This document shows positions 9,419-19,013 of a stretch of 64,000 nt of DNA, in pieces. This stretch comes from Rhodococcus sp. (in: high G+C Gram-positive bacteria) (GTDB lineage Bacteria; Actinomycetota; Actinomycetes; Mycobacteriales; Mycobacteriaceae), in NCBI GenBank assembly GCA_012514505.1, contig JAAZAD010000283.1:1-64000 (forward strand), in the 5' to 3' direction. The notes below the pieces were generated by a model that was not told the DNA's origin, did not search any database, and was given only the letters and a program-made list of their open reading frames with translations. Made by a program: the position numbers and the translations under genes. How positions within the stretch are numbered: the stretch's first letter is position 1; each line of letters starts with the position of its first letter.

Positions 9419-10465
9419 ATGCGCGTTCCACGGCGAGTGACCGTGTTCGGGGCCGGAAGTGTGGGTTGCTACCTCGGCGGCAGGTTGGCGGCTGCCGGGA
9501 ACCGCGTGACCTTCATCGGACGTCCGCGCGTCGGCGACGAATTGGCCGGCCACGGCCTGCATCTGACCGACCTCTACGGCGGGGACCATCGAGTCGAACC
9601 GGCCGACTTCAGGTTTCACACCAGCGTCGAGGACTGCGGTCAGGATGCGGCAGCGTCGGGCGGTGTGGCGGCGGACGTCGTCATCGTATCCGTGAAATCC
9701 GCCGACACTCACGAGACTGCACGGCGCATCCGTCCCCTCGTCGGCCCGAACACCGTAGTTCTCAGCACACAGAACGGTATCGGGAACGCGGAGGTCCTCC
9801 GCGCAGCGCTTGCCGACGGAATCGTGTTGGCAGCGATGGTCCCGTTCAACGTGCTCCGACGCGGGGGCGGAATCTTTCATCAAGGCTCCGCCGGCGAACT
9901 CGAGGCCCAGTCGCACCCGGCGTTGGACCCGATAGCCGCGATGTTCGCCGACGCAGGTCTGCCGATTCGGGCGCGAAAGAATTTCGACGCCGTGCAGTGG
10001 GGCAAGCTGTTGCTCAACTTGAACAACCCGCTGAATGCGCTGTCCGGACTGCCGCTACGCGAAGAGTTGGCCCAGAGGTCCTACCGCACGGTGTTGGCTC
10101 TCGCCCAGGCCGAGGCGCTTGGCGTGCTGGAGGCGCGAGGAATACGTCCGGCCCGCGTCACCGTGCTGCCGGCCCGCTGGCTGCCCCGAGTTCTCGGTGT
10201 CCCGGACCCGCTGTTCCGCGTCCTAGGTAGGCGGATGCTCGAGATCGACCCGATGGCGCGGTCCTCGATGTGGGAGGACCTCGAAGCAGGTCGGCGGACC
10301 GAGGTGGATTGGATCAGCGGTGAGGTCGTACGCCTTGCCGAGAAGTCCGGGCTCAGCGCACCGGTGAACGCCCGGCTCGTGGAGCTGATCCGGGACGCCG
10401 AGTCGGGTGGGAAACGCCAGTGGTCGGGGGAGGAACTGTTGGCACATCTCTCCGTGAGTGCTTAG
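9419..10465 (+). CDS. 2-dehydropantoate 2-reductase family protein (PanE/ApbA-like)
   Basis: A 348-residue NADPH-dependent ketopantoate reductase-like protein. A Rossmann motif VFGAGSVGCYLGGRLA lies at residues 8-23, and the KxxN-type catalytic region (WGKLLLNLNNPLNAL) near 195-210 supplies the Lys and Asn. The family reduces 2-dehydropantoate to pantoate in coenzyme A synthesis, but many PanE homologues act on other substrates, so no symbol is given. It starts 1 bp after pafC, probably in the same transcript. In M. tuberculosis pafC is directly followed by tatA, so this gene is an addition to the conserved order. Confidence 0.85.
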   Translation: MRVPRRVTVFGAGSVGCYLGGRLAAAGNRVTFIGRPRVGDELAGHGLHLTDLYGGDHRVEPADFRFHTSVEDCGQDAAASGGVAADVVIVSVKSADTHETARRIRPLVGPNTVVLSTQNGIGNAEVLRAALADGIVLAAMVPFNVLRRGGGIFHQGSAGELEAQSHPALDPIAAMFADAGLPIRARKNFDAVQWGKLLLNLNNPLNALSGLPLREELAQRSYRTVLALAQAEALGVLEARGIRPARVTVLPARWLPRVLGVPDPLFRVLGRRMLEIDPMARSSMWEDLEAGRRTEVDWISGEVVRLAEKSGLSAPVNARLVELIRDAESGGKRQWSGEELLAHLSVSA

Positions 10466-10568
10466 CAAGTCCACAGACTCCTCGACCGCTCACAGCGGGG
10501 GAGGAAACGAGCAGGTGAACGGTAGCTGGCGGAGTTGATTCGGACAGCGGGGCGCCCGCTCTGTCCGG

Positions 10569-10574
10569 TAGCAT
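10569..10574 (+). promoter_or_regulatory. Probable -10 hexamer for tatA
   Basis: TAGCAT in the 139-bp gap before tatA gives a predicted short leader that contains the GGAGG ribosome site at 10594-10598, six nt from the ATG. Confidence 0.4.
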
Positions 10575-10604
10575 TGCGGCCAACTGATCTATTGGAGGTT
10601 TCAC

Positions 10605-10880
10605 ATGGGAGCCATGAGCCCCTGGCACTGGGCAGTCGTCGCAGTGGTCTTTCTCATCCTGTTCGGCTCGAAGAAGTTGCCCGATGCCGCCCGCGGACTC
10701 GGCCGGTCGCTGCGCATCTTCAAGAGTGAGGTCAAGGAGATGCAGAACGACGGCGCCTCGCGCCCGGAGAACTCGGGGTCCGATAGCGGCGCTGCACAGT
10801 CCCCCGAACTCCCTTCGGGACAGGCGACTGCGGCTGCGCCACCGTCTGCTGGGCAGCACACAGAGCCAAAGTCGGCGTAG
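10605..10880 (+). CDS. tatA: TatA, twin-arginine translocase pore subunit
   Basis: A 91-residue TatA: one N-terminal transmembrane helix (about residues 6-20), the FGSKKLP hinge, an amphipathic helix (about 27-47) and a disordered Pro/Ser/Ala-rich tail. TatA oligomers form the passage for folded proteins recruited by TatC. GGAGG six nt before the ATG supports the start. tatC lies 45 bp downstream; tatB is not in this window, as is usual where it lies elsewhere. Confidence 0.95.
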   Translation: MGAMSPWHWAVVAVVFLILFGSKKLPDAARGLGRSLRIFKSEVKEMQNDGASRPENSGSDSGAAQSPELPSGQATAAAPPSAGQHTEPKSA

Positions 10881-10925
10881 TTCCACAGGCGCCACACCGG
10901 GGTGAGCACGTTTCACCCCGGTTGA

Positions 10926-11924
10926 GTGCTGACCGAACGACCTCCTCCTGCTGACCGAGAATCAGGGCCCCACGTGCGCATTCCGTTCGATCCCCGTCGT
11001 AGCAAGAGACGGACCAATCCTGACGGCACCATGTCGTTGGTCGATCACCTGTACGAGCTGCGGACGCGGCTGTTGCTGTCGATCCTGGCGATCGTCGTCA
11101 CCACAGTGGTGGGTTTCTTCTGGTACGCGCATCAGGTCCTCGGCATCGACAGCCTGGGCGAACTGCTTCGGGGACCCTACTGTTCGCTGCCCGACAGCAG
11201 CCGCGCCGATCTCAGTTCGGACGGCACCTGCCGCCTGCTGGCCACAGGGCCGTTCGAACAGTTCTTGCTCCGCTTCAAGGTCGCCATCACGGCCGGCATC
11301 GTTCTGGCGTGTCCCGTGTGGCTCTATCAGTTGTGGGCATTCATCACACCGGGCTTGTACGTGAAGGAACGCCGCTACGCGGTGGGGTTCGTGGTCTCGG
11401 CGGCATTGCTGTTCGTTTCGGGAGCAGTGCTGGCCTACCTCGTGGTCGCCAAGGCATTGCACTTCCTCCTCACCATCGGCGACAACGTGCAGATCACGGC
11501 GCTCGGCGGCAACGAGTATTTCGGGTTCATCATCAACCTGCTCATCATTTTCGGTGTCAGCTTCGAGATCCCGCTGCTGATCGTGGCGTTGAACGTCGTT
11601 GGCGTATTGCCGTACGCAAAGCTGAAAGCGTGGCGGCGGGGTCTGATCTTCGGCCTGTTCGTGTTCGCGGCGATCGCGACGCCCGGTCAGGACCCCTTCT
11701 CCATGTTGGTGCTGGCGCTGGCGCTCACCCTGTTGTTCGAGCTCGCGGTACAGGTGGCGCGCCTGAATGACCGCAGGAAGGCCCGCAAGGGCGGCGATTG
11801 GGACGCTGTGGGCGACGACGAAGCATCCACTATCGGCAGCCCGAGCAGCCTGGACGAGCAGTTCGACGACGCACCGCGTACCTCGCACGCGGAACGCGGA
11901 CAGGATTTCTCCGATACCTTGTGA
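10926..11924 (+). CDS. tatC: TatC, twin-arginine signal receptor
   Basis: A 332-residue polytopic protein with six predicted transmembrane helices from about residue 50 to 285. The conserved [15 protein letters not shown] cytoplasmic start includes the Glu that contacts the twin-arginine motif, and [13 protein letters not shown] precedes the last helices. TatC binds Tat signal peptides and recruits TatA. The first 37 residues are variable and basic; GTG 10974 would give a 316-residue protein closer to the mycobacterial form and is a real alternative. The C-terminal 50 residues are a charged cytoplasmic tail. helY begins 12 bp on. Confidence 0.94.
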   Translation: MLTERPPPADRESGPHVRIPFDPRRSKRRTNPDGTMSLVDHLYELRTRLLLSILAIVVTTVVGFFWYAHQVLGIDSLGELLRGPYCSLPDSSRADLSSDGTCRLLATGPFEQFLLRFKVAITAGIVLACPVWLYQLWAFITPGLYVKERRYAVGFVVSAALLFVSGAVLAYLVVAKALHFLLTIGDNVQITALGGNEYFGFIINLLIIFGVSFEIPLLIVALNVVGVLPYAKLKAWRRGLIFGLFVFAAIATPGQDPFSMLVLALALTLLFELAVQVARLNDRRKARKGGDWDAVGDDEASTIGSPSSLDEQFDDAPRTSHAERGQDFSDTL

Positions 11925-11936
11925 CAACCTGGCGGG

Positions 11937-14708
11937 GTGGCTGTGACACCTGAGGACCCGACGCTCGGACCGCAGCTCGATCCGTTCGCGACACAACTGG
12001 GATTCGAGTTGGATCCGTTCCAGATCGAAGCCTGCCGTGCGCTCGAATCCGGACACGGCGTCCTGGTGTGCGCGCCGACCGGTGCGGGCAAGACCGTGGT
12101 AGGCGAATTCGCCGTACACCTCGCATTGGGTGCGGGTCGCAAGTGTTTCTACACGACCCCGATCAAGGCGCTCAGTAATCAGAAGTATTTCGAGCTCGTG
12201 GAGCGGTATGGCGCTGACGAGGTGGGGTTGCTGACCGGCGATTCGAGTATCAACTCGGACGCTCCCGTGGTTGTGATGACCACAGAGGTGCTGCGCAACA
12301 TGCTGTATGCGGACTCTCCCGCGTTGCGCGGACTGTCTCATGTGGTGATGGACGAGGTGCACTTCCTGGCCGACAGGTTCCGCGGTGCGGTGTGGGAGGA
12401 AGTCATTCTCCATCTGCCGGAGGATGTGCGCTTGGTCAGTCTTTCGGCGACGGTCAGCAATGCCGAGGAGTTCGGCGCCTGGATGGAGACCGTTCGCGGC
12501 GACACCACGGTTGTCGTCGACGAGACGAGACCGATTCCGCTGTGGCAGCACATTCTGGTCGGTCGCCGCCTGTTCGACCTGTTCGATGTACGTGCTTTGC
12601 GTGCCGACCCGACCGAGCGCGCCGACCCGAGCAAGAAGGAACTGGTCGTCGATCAGGATCTGGTCCGGTATGTGAAACAGCGCCAGATGCAGGATCGCGA
12701 AGACCGGTGGGAGCCGCGCGGTCGTGGTCGCGGTCAGCGTGGGGGACCTCGTGGCGGATTCGGGGGCCGCAGCACCTTCCGTCCCCTGCCTCGCCCCGAG
12801 GTGATCGCTCGCCTCGACGACGAGGGTCTTCTCCCGGCCATCACCTTCATCTTCAGCAGAGCAGGCTGCGATGCTGCACTCGGTCAGTGCTTGCGTTCAC
12901 GGCTCGACCTGACGACGGAAGAGCAAGTCGTCGAGATCCGCGAGATCATCGACAAACACACCTCGGACCTGCCTCGTGGCGATCTCGAAGTTCTCGGGTA
13001 CTGGGAGTGGCGGAAGGCTCTCGAGCGCGGCCTCGCTGCCCACCACGCCGGCATGCTGCCCGTATTCCGTCAGACGGTCGAGGAGCTGTTCGTCAAAGGC
13101 CTCGTGCGTGCGGTGTTCGCCACCGAAACGTTGGCATTGGGAATCAACATGCCTGCGCGGACCGTCGTGCTCGAACGACTCGTCAAGTACAACGGTGAAA
13201 CGCACGCCGAAATGACGCCGGGCGAGTACACACAGTTGACGGGGCGCGCGGGCCGACGGGGAATCGACGTCGAGGGTCACGCGGTGGTGCTGTGGCAGCC
13301 GGGCGTGGAGCCGGTCGATGTCGCCGGGCTGGCGTCCACCCGAACGTTCCCGCTGCGCAGCTCGTTCCGGCCCGCATACAACATGACCATCAACCTCGTA
13401 GATCGGATGGGCGTCGTCGAGTCGCGGTCGCTGCTGGAGCGTTCGTTCGCCCAGTTCCAGGCCGACCGATCGGTGGTGGGCATGATCCGGGGGATCGAGA
13501 AGAACGAGGTGGCGGTGCGTGAACTTCGCGAACGCCTCGGTGGTGAAGACAGCGAGTACCTGGAATACGTTGCGCTGAAGGACGAGTTGAGTCGGCGCGA
13601 GAAGTCGCTCGAACAAGAAGGCCGAGCCGAACGGCGAACGGCGTCCGCCGAGGCGCTCTCCACGTTGCGGCGCGGAAACATCGTGGGTTTGACGGTGGGA
13701 CGGCATTCCGGACTCGCTGTGGTGTTGGAACCGGACCACGATCGCGACGACCCGCGGCCCGTGGTGCTCACTGCAGACAAATGGTCTGGTCGCGTCTCGG
13801 CCGCGGATTTCCCGGAGCCGGCCAGGGTGCTCGGTGCCATGCGGCTGCCGAAACGCTTCGATCACCACACAGCGCGTGGTCGACGTGATCTGGCGTCCGC
13901 GCTGCGCAGTACGGGCATTGTGGTGCCCGGCCGGAAGAAGCGGAAGAAGTCCGGTGCATCGGACGCCGAGGTCACGCGCCTACGTAAGGCGATTCGGCAG
14001 CACCCTTGCCACAACTGGCCCGAACGTGAACAGCTGGCCAGGCTGGGGGAGCGGCACAACCGACTGGCGCGCGAGACGGACACGATGCGGCAGAAGGTGG
14101 CGGCGACCACGAACTCGCTCGCGAGGACCTTCGACCGCATCCTCGCCCTACTCACGGAGCGCAAGTACGTGACGACCGGCGAGCACCCGGAGGCAACCGA
14201 GGACGGCACGAGGCTGAGTCGGATCTATTGCGAAAGCGATCTGCTGGTAGCCGAATGCCTGCGCCAAGGCGTGTGGAAGGGGCTCGATGCGCCGGAGCTG
14301 GCTGCCGTCGTGTCCTCGGTCGTGTACGAGTCACGACGAGAAGGCGACACCACGGACTACGCGCCGACGGGGCCGTTACGTCACGGTCTGGCGGAAACGG
14401 TTCGGGTGTGGCGTGAACTGCGCTCAGACGAGATTCGGCTCAAACTTCCGCCCACACGTGAGCCGGATCTGGGCTTCGCTTCGGCGATCTACCAGTGGGC
14501 GAGCGAGAACTCGCTCATGGAGGCGCTCATCGCCGCCGGTGACCACGGGCGGGCGCTGTCTGCCGGGGATTTCGTGAGGTGGTGCCGACAGGTGATCGAC
14601 CTGCTCGAGCAGGTTCGCTCGACGTCCCCCGACCCCGACGTCGCGAAGGCTGCAGGTCGAGCCGTGGCAACCATCCGTAGGGGAGTGGTCGGTGTGGACG
14701 CAGGGTGA
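11937..14708 (+). CDS. helY: HelY, Ski2/Mtr4-like DEVH-box RNA helicase
   Basis: A 923-residue superfamily 2 helicase. Walker A is CAPTGAGKT (about residues 43-51), the DEVH box is VMDEVHFLAD (about 138-147), motif III is SLSATV, and motif VI is QLTGRAGRRGID. The C terminus has the DSHCT domain typical of Ski2/Mtr4 enzymes. Between motif III and IV an Arg/Gly-rich insert (about residues 260-283) resembles an RGG RNA-binding tract. The family is thought to unwind RNA, possibly for decay. It starts at GTG 12 bp after tatC, in conserved order with tatA and tatC. Confidence 0.93.
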   Translation: MAVTPEDPTLGPQLDPFATQLGFELDPFQIEACRALESGHGVLVCAPTGAGKTVVGEFAVHLALGAGRKCFYTTPIKALSNQKYFELVERYGADEVGLLTGDSSINSDAPVVVMTTEVLRNMLYADSPALRGLSHVVMDEVHFLADRFRGAVWEEVILHLPEDVRLVSLSATVSNAEEFGAWMETVRGDTTVVVDETRPIPLWQHILVGRRLFDLFDVRALRADPTERADPSKKELVVDQDLVRYVKQRQMQDREDRWEPRGRGRGQRGGPRGGFGGRSTFRPLPRPEVIARLDDEGLLPAITFIFSRAGCDAALGQCLRSRLDLTTEEQVVEIREIIDKHTSDLPRGDLEVLGYWEWRKALERGLAAHHAGMLPVFRQTVEELFVKGLVRAVFATETLALGINMPARTVVLERLVKYNGETHAEMTPGEYTQLTGRAGRRGIDVEGHAVVLWQPGVEPVDVAGLASTRTFPLRSSFRPAYNMTINLVDRMGVVESRSLLERSFAQFQADRSVVGMIRGIEKNEVAVRELRERLGGEDSEYLEYVALKDELSRREKSLEQEGRAERRTASAEALSTLRRGNIVGLTVGRHSGLAVVLEPDHDRDDPRPVVLTADKWSGRVSAADFPEPARVLGAMRLPKRFDHHTARGRRDLASALRSTGIVVPGRKKRKKSGASDAEVTRLRKAIRQHPCHNWPEREQLARLGERHNRLARETDTMRQKVAATTNSLARTFDRILALLTERKYVTTGEHPEATEDGTRLSRIYCESDLLVAECLRQGVWKGLDAPELAAVVSSVVYESRREGDTTDYAPTGPLRHGLAETVRVWRELRSDEIRLKLPPTREPDLGFASAIYQWASENSLMEALIAAGDHGRALSAGDFVRWCRQVIDLLEQVRSTSPDPDVAKAAGRAVATIRRGVVGVDAG

Positions 14709-14822
14709 TTTCGCACCTGTGGTTGGATTCCGCACGTGGTGTGATCCGGATGCTGTCCGACGCTCGAATTGAGGGCGGACGCTACGGTGGTTACGACTAG
14801 GCAATGCGAGCGGGAGGCGAAG

Positions 14823-15512
14823 ATGAGCGGCCCTTACGGACGGAACGACCCGAATGGGCAGTGGGCGCAGGGAGGCAACCCCGATCCCAATGGGGGAAAC
14901 GGTGCACCGCAGTTTGGTCAGCCCGCCCAGCCGCCCACCCAGGGCCAGCCGCCCGCACAGGGGCAGCCGCAGTTCGGCCAGCCTCCGCAGTGGGCTGGTC
15001 AGCCTCCGCAGTGGGCTGGTCAGCCTCCGCAGTGGGCCGGCCAACCCCAGCAACCCCAACCTCAGCCCCAGCAACAGCAATCGCAGTGGGCTCAGCAGTC
15101 GGGGAAGAACCCGGATCAGCAGTGGGGTGAGCAGCAGCAGTGGGGTCAGCAACCAGGGCAACCACAGTGGGGTCAGCAGCCCGGGCAGACGCCCGCGAAG
15201 AATTCGAAAGCACCGTTGTTCATCGGCCTCGGCATCTTCGTGCTGCTCTTGGCTATCGCCGGAGCGGTGGTCGCCGGTCTTACTCTCCGAACCAACACGC
15301 TAGATCAGGAAGCCGCACAGGCCGGCGTCGCGAAGATCGTGACCGAGTCCTACGGAGCCGAACAGGTCGAGGGCGTCTCCTGCCCCGCCGGTCAAGAACT
15401 GCAAGAGGGTGCGAGCTTCGAATGTGACCTCACGGTCGACGGCACCATGAAGCAGGTCACGGTGACGTTCACCGACGACGAGGGAACCTACGAAGTCAGT
15501 CGACCCAGCTAG
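14823..15512 (+). CDS. DUF4333 membrane protein with Pro/Gln-rich N-terminal tail
   Basis: A 229-residue protein. Residues 1-125 are low complexity (Gly, Gln, Pro, Trp), including three exact seven-residue repeats QPPQWAG. A transmembrane helix spans about 132-156. The C-terminal 70 residues are an extracytoplasmic DUF4333 domain with two Cys that could form a disulphide. Function is unknown; the M. tuberculosis neighbour of helY, Rv2091c, is of the same kind. GGGAGG (14812-14817) fixes the ATG at 14823. Its TAG overlaps by 4 bp the stop of the convergent exonuclease gene. Confidence 0.85.
   Translation: MSGPYGRNDPNGQWAQGGNPDPNGGNGAPQFGQPAQPPTQGQPPAQGQPQFGQPPQWAGQPPQWAGQPPQWAGQPQQPQPQPQQQQSQWAQQSGKNPDQQWGEQQQWGQQPGQPQWGQQPGQTPAKNSKAPLFIGLGIFVLLLAIAGAVVAGLTLRTNTLDQEAAQAGVAKIVTESYGAEQVEGVSCPAGQELQEGASFECDLTVDGTMKQVTVTFTDDEGTYEVSRPS
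14979..15041 (+). repeat. Three tandem 21-bp repeats inside the DUF4333 gene
   Basis: CAGCCTCCGCAGTGGGCTGGT occurs at 14979-14999 and 15000-15020 exactly and at 15021-15041 with end changes. In frame it encodes QPPQWAG three times. Copy number is likely to vary by slippage. Confidence 0.85.
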
Positions 15513-16462
15513 GCGTGCGCCGCTGCGGCCACTGCCAGTGCCTTCGTCAGACGCTCGACGGAATTCTGTATCCCGAGTTCGTCGGCCAACGCGTTGAGTC
15601 GGTCGGTGTCGGCAGGTTCGGCGGGCAACCGGTCGGGTCGTGACCTCGAGACGTCTGCGTCGGTGACCACGCGGACCACAGGCAGTGCCGCGTCGAGATA
15701 GTCGGCGGCAGCGTTCATCTTGGCCCGTATGCCGTTCGCCATATCCGAATCGGGATCGGCGACAGCCGCTCTCAGTGCCTCCAGTGAACCGAACCTTTGC
15801 AGCAAGGTGGACGCTGTCTTTTCACCGACACCGCGCACGCCCGGGAGTCCGTCGGAAGCGTCTCCGCGCAATGTGGCCAGTTCCGCGTAGGCCGGTCCGG
15901 CCCGGTGGGCGGGCACCCCGTACTTTGCGGCAACCTCTTCGGGGCCGAACAGTTCGGCCTTGGCGAGTCCGCGCACCACGTACAGAACTCGCACCGGAAC
16001 GGGGTCGTCGGACACCACCTGTAGGAGGTCCCGGTCCCCGCTGACCACGACCACCACGTCCTTCTTCTCCTGCGCAGCAAGAGTTCCCAGTACGTCGTCG
16101 GCTTCCAAGCCTTCGGCGCCCGCAGTTGCGATCCCGAACGCGTCGAGTACGTCCATGATCATGTCGACCTGTGGTGTGAGGGTGTCGGGGACTTCCTCGT
16201 ACGCGCCGTCGGACTCTTCGGCGACCCGGTGCGCTTTGTAGGTCGGCACCGCGTCCACACGGAACTGGGGCCGCCAGTCCAAGTCGAGGCAGACAGCCAA
16301 GCGTGAGGGCTGATGCTTCGTGATGAGGGCGGCGACCATGTCGGTGAAACCGCGCACGGCGTTGACCGGTCGTCCGTCCGGTGCCGTGATCGAGTCGGGG
16401 AGCGCGAAGTACGCACGAAACCAGAGGCTGGCACCGTCGAGGACAAGGAAGGGTCCACTCAT
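15509..16462 (-). CDS. 5'-3' exonuclease (PIN/FEN-like, DNA polymerase I N-domain type)
   Basis: A 317-residue stand-alone 5'-3' exonuclease. The N-terminal [17 protein letters not shown] carries the first metal-binding Asp, [12 protein letters not shown] and [12 protein letters not shown] carry further acidic metal ligands, and [17 protein letters not shown] is the helix-hairpin-helix DNA-binding element. It probably removes RNA primers or flaps as a second enzyme besides PolA. ATG 16462 has GGAG upstream; the in-frame start at 16480 is less likely. It is divergent from the M24 peptidase gene and overlaps the 3' end of the DUF4333 gene. Rv2090 occupies the same place in M. tuberculosis. Confidence 0.9.
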   Translation of the reverse strand: MSGPFLVLDGASLWFRAYFALPDSITAPDGRPVNAVRGFTDMVAALITKHQPSRLAVCLDLDWRPQFRVDAVPTYKAHRVAEESDGAYEEVPDTLTPQVDMIMDVLDAFGIATAGAEGLEADDVLGTLAAQEKKDVVVVVSGDRDLLQVVSDDPVPVRVLYVVRGLAKAELFGPEEVAAKYGVPAHRAGPAYAELATLRGDASDGLPGVRGVGEKTASTLLQRFGSLEALRAAVADPDSDMANGIRAKMNAAADYLDAALPVVRVVTDADVSRSRPDRLPAEPADTDRLNALADELGIQNSVERLTKALAVAAAAHA

Positions 16463-16487
16463 GGGTCTCCATCCTGCCAAACGGCGC

Positions 16488-16493
16488 TAACGT
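16488..16493 (+). promoter_or_regulatory. -10 hexamer of a leaderless M24 peptidase promoter
   Basis: TAACGT ends 7 nt before ATG 16501; the short divergent gap (38 bp) leaves no room for a long leader. Confidence 0.55.
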
Positions 16494-16500
16494 GTGGGCC

Positions 16501-17637
16501 ATGAGTACTCATGCCGGAGCCAGCACTCGATTCTCTTCAGCGGTCTACGCCGATCGTCTCGCCCGGTCCGCGGCGGCTGCCGGGGAAGCGGGCTTGGACG
16601 CCCTCCTGATCACACCCGGCCCCGACCTGCAGTACTTGTTGGGATCGCACGCCGCATCGTTCGAGCGGCTCACGTGTCTGGTGATTCCGTCGAACGGCGA
16701 CCCTGCTTCGGTGGTGGTGCCCCGTCTCGAACTCGCGGCGCTGAACGATTCGGCCGTGGGCGAGCTCGGTCTGGCGACCGTGGACTGGGTCGACGGTGTG
16801 GATCCCTACTCGATCGTCGCCGATGGGTTGCCGCACCCGGCGCGGGTGGCCGTGGCGGACGCGATGCCTGCCCTGCACCTGGTGCCGCTCGCGGCGAGCT
16901 TAGGTGCGCTACCCGTACTGGCGACGGACGTGCTGCGCGAATTGCGCATGATCAAGGACAACGAGGAAATCGAAGCACTGCGCAGGGCAGGCCAGGCGAT
17001 TGACCGCGTTCATGCACGTATGGGCGAGATTCTCGTCGTCGGACGTACCGAGCGGCAGGTCGAGGCAGACATCACGGCAGCGATCCTCGAAGAAGGGCAC
17101 ACCGAGGCCGCGTTCGTGATCGTCGGGTCCGGGCCGCACGGTGCCGACCCGCATCATGAGGTGTCCGACCGTGTGATCGAAAAGGGCGACGTGGTCGTCA
17201 TCGACATCGGGGGCCCGGTGGAACCGGGATACAACTCCGACTGCACCCGCACCTACAGCATGGGTGAGCCGCATCCGGACGTTGCAGCAAAGTATGCGGT
17301 GCTCGAAGAAGCCCAGAAAGCAGCAGTCGATCTGATCCGGCCCGGAGTGACCGCGGAAGCAATCGATGCAGCCGCACGTAATGTTCTGGCCGCGCAAGGA
17401 CTCGCGGAGTATTTCGTGCACCGCACCGGACACGGCATCGGCTTGTCGGTACACGAGGAGCCCTACATCGTCGAAGGAAACATCGACGAGCTCGCCGAGG
17501 GAATGGCCTTCAGCGTCGAGCCGGGAATCTACTTCCGTGGTGAATGGGGTGCCCGCATCGAAGACATCGTCATCGTCACTGCGGGCGGTTGCGAACCGGT
17601 TAATGTTCGCCCCCATGGACTGACCGTTCTCAGCTGA
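16501..17637 (+). CDS. pepE: M24 family metallopeptidase (Xaa-Pro dipeptidase/aminopeptidase P type)
   Basis: A 378-residue protein with the N-terminal creatinase-like domain (about residues 1-140) and the pita-bread catalytic domain. All five metal ligands are visible in order: DIGG, NSDCTRT, TGHGIG, SVEPGIY and RIEDIV. The family cleaves Xaa-Pro dipeptides or N-terminal residues before proline using two metal ions, usually in the cytoplasm. The symbol follows the M. tuberculosis gene at this position (Rv2089c, pepE). ATG 16501 is chosen over GTG/ATG candidates 6-9 bp upstream because of the leaderless -10 spacing. Confidence 0.88.
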   Translation: MSTHAGASTRFSSAVYADRLARSAAAAGEAGLDALLITPGPDLQYLLGSHAASFERLTCLVIPSNGDPASVVVPRLELAALNDSAVGELGLATVDWVDGVDPYSIVADGLPHPARVAVADAMPALHLVPLAASLGALPVLATDVLRELRMIKDNEEIEALRRAGQAIDRVHARMGEILVVGRTERQVEADITAAILEEGHTEAAFVIVGSGPHGADPHHEVSDRVIEKGDVVVIDIGGPVEPGYNSDCTRTYSMGEPHPDVAAKYAVLEEAQKAAVDLIRPGVTAEAIDAAARNVLAAQGLAEYFVHRTGHGIGLSVHEEPYIVEGNIDELAEGMAFSVEPGIYFRGEWGARIEDIVIVTAGGCEPVNVRPHGLTVLS

Positions 17638-17725
17638 TTACTGTTGTCCAACCTCATCGGTTAGTAGGCTGGACGGTCGCTGGCCGCTCGACTCTCGGCG
17701 CCCACGGTGAAGTCAACTGCAGGCG

Positions 17726-18523
17726 TCAGCCCGAGGTCTCTGGTCGGATCTGCCGGTCGGCCGCTATCGGCTCGAGGGTTTCGGGATCGAGCACGATCGA
17801 CCACTGATAACGGCCCTCAGCTCTGATGGTGGCGGCAGCAGCAACAGACAGGTCATCAACGGCCCGGAGAAGGTCTTCTCTCCCTTCTGATCGCCAAACA
17901 GAACGGGCGGGTGGATTGTGGGCGTTCCACCGGTACATCTCCATGTCTACCCGGGTACTGACCAGGACCGTCTCCCCGTGATCGTCGGTGTCGAGGTCGT
18001 GCAACAACTCCGAAAAGAGCGGCAAATCCTGTCGGCGCTGCACAGCGGCCCGCAAGGTAGCGACCGAGAGGTGCTGGTACTGCGGCGGCGCCACCGACTT
18101 GTCAGGTCCTCGGTAAACGCCATCGGAATCGGCAGCGTCGACGAAATCGACGAAGTCCATGTTCGCGATCGACAGATTCGATTCGATCGATTCGATCCCG
18201 GGCTGTGTCACCCGCACCGTCTGACCACCCGCGTCGCCGGCTGCGGCACTGCCGGTATCGACCACGAGGAGTGGGTGTTCCGGATCCTCCATCGTGCGGC
18301 GGTCCGCCACAAAGACATAGAACTGATCCCCCGGCACGATCTGCAACAAGTCATTGACGGTCAACCCGTCGAACCGGTGATCATCGACCACCGTGAACGG
18401 TAGGTAGTAGGGTTCGTCCTCCTCCCCATCCCCGGTCGAACGCAAAGCCGACTGCCACAAAGCATCGTTCGAAAAATCAGTGCGAATCAGCAGCGACTGG
18501 CCATCAGGAAACTGCGTGTCCAT
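17726..18523 (-). CDS. DUF6924-type protein with C-terminal extension
   Basis: A 265-residue soluble, acidic protein. Its first about 90 residues (SLLIRTDFSNDALWQSAL onward, ending near HPLLVVD) resemble the DUF6924 family, an actinobacterial domain of unknown function. The remaining 170 residues are not recognised; no catalytic motif, signal peptide or membrane helix is seen. TATCGT (18530-18535) lies 6 nt from the ATG, indicating a leaderless start. It converges on the M24 peptidase gene and follows a small membrane protein on the same strand. It is absent from the corresponding M. tuberculosis order as remembered. Confidence 0.75.
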   Translation of the reverse strand: MDTQFPDGQSLLIRTDFSNDALWQSALRSTGDGEEDEPYYLPFTVVDDHRFDGLTVNDLLQIVPGDQFYVFVADRRTMEDPEHPLLVVDTGSAAAGDAGGQTVRVTQPGIESIESNLSIANMDFVDFVDAADSDGVYRGPDKSVAPPQYQHLSVATLRAAVQRRQDLPLFSELLHDLDTDDHGETVLVSTRVDMEMYRWNAHNPPARSVWRSEGREDLLRAVDDLSVAAAATIRAEGRYQWSIVLDPETLEPIAADRQIRPETSG

Positions 18524-18577
18524 GACAGCACGATACGTGTGATCAGGCCGTCGAGTCAGGGCGACTGTCCGCCGTGA

Positions 18578-19000
18578 TCAGTCACGCTTTTGCATAGTTC
18601 CCTTTGCCACGCGGGCGAATTGGAGCAGCGCGATGCCGCTCAGGCCGTAGAACAAGACCGTGTAGGGCCAGGGGCTGTGAGTGGTCATCTCGAATCGAGG
18701 CTCGGCCTTGGTCCAGTACGTACATTGGACTCCGACAGGGAACAGTTCGTAGCCGTGGGACCAGCCGATTCCGGGATGGAACGTGCTCACGATATCCGGA
18801 TCTGCCGGTGGCAGCCGGTCGGTTGGGAAGCCGTCTGGAACGTCTCCGTCGCGCACAGCGCACGTATAGCCCGGATAGTCGTTGTAGTCAGCGAGACCTG
18901 CGGCGGCGAGAACACACAGCGCAGCGACAAACAATACGAACACCGACGTGACAGTGGCAAGACGACGAGCGCCGTATGGTCGGGCGCGAAATGCGTTCAC
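18578..19000 (-). CDS. Small two-helix membrane protein, unknown function
   Basis: A 140-residue protein from GTG 19000. A hydrophobic helix at about residues 17-38 and another at about 112-128 flank an extracytoplasmic section with two Cys (CAVRDG and VQCTYW) that may pair. The frame stays open for 85 codons upstream, but that stretch is Arg/Pro-rich and overlaps the neighbouring gene, so it is excluded. No ribosome site or -10 is evident, so the start is uncertain. It lies 13 bp after the split-barrel oxidoreductase gene. I do not recognise the family. Confidence 0.65.
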   Translation of the reverse strand: MNAFRARPYGARRLATVTSVFVLFVAALCVLAAAGLADYNDYPGYTCAVRDGDVPDGFPTDRLPPADPDIVSTFHPGIGWSHGYELFPVGVQCTYWTKAEPRFEMTTHSPWPYTVLFYGLSGIALLQFARVAKGTMQKRD

Positions 19001-19013
19001 GATGGCGAGGTCG

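Noticed and set aside
10962..12551. Long open frame (529 codons) on the minus strand across tatC and helY
   Set aside because: It is antisense to two strongly supported genes, is rich in Arg, Gln and His, has no motif and no start signal; such frames are common opposite high-GC genes.
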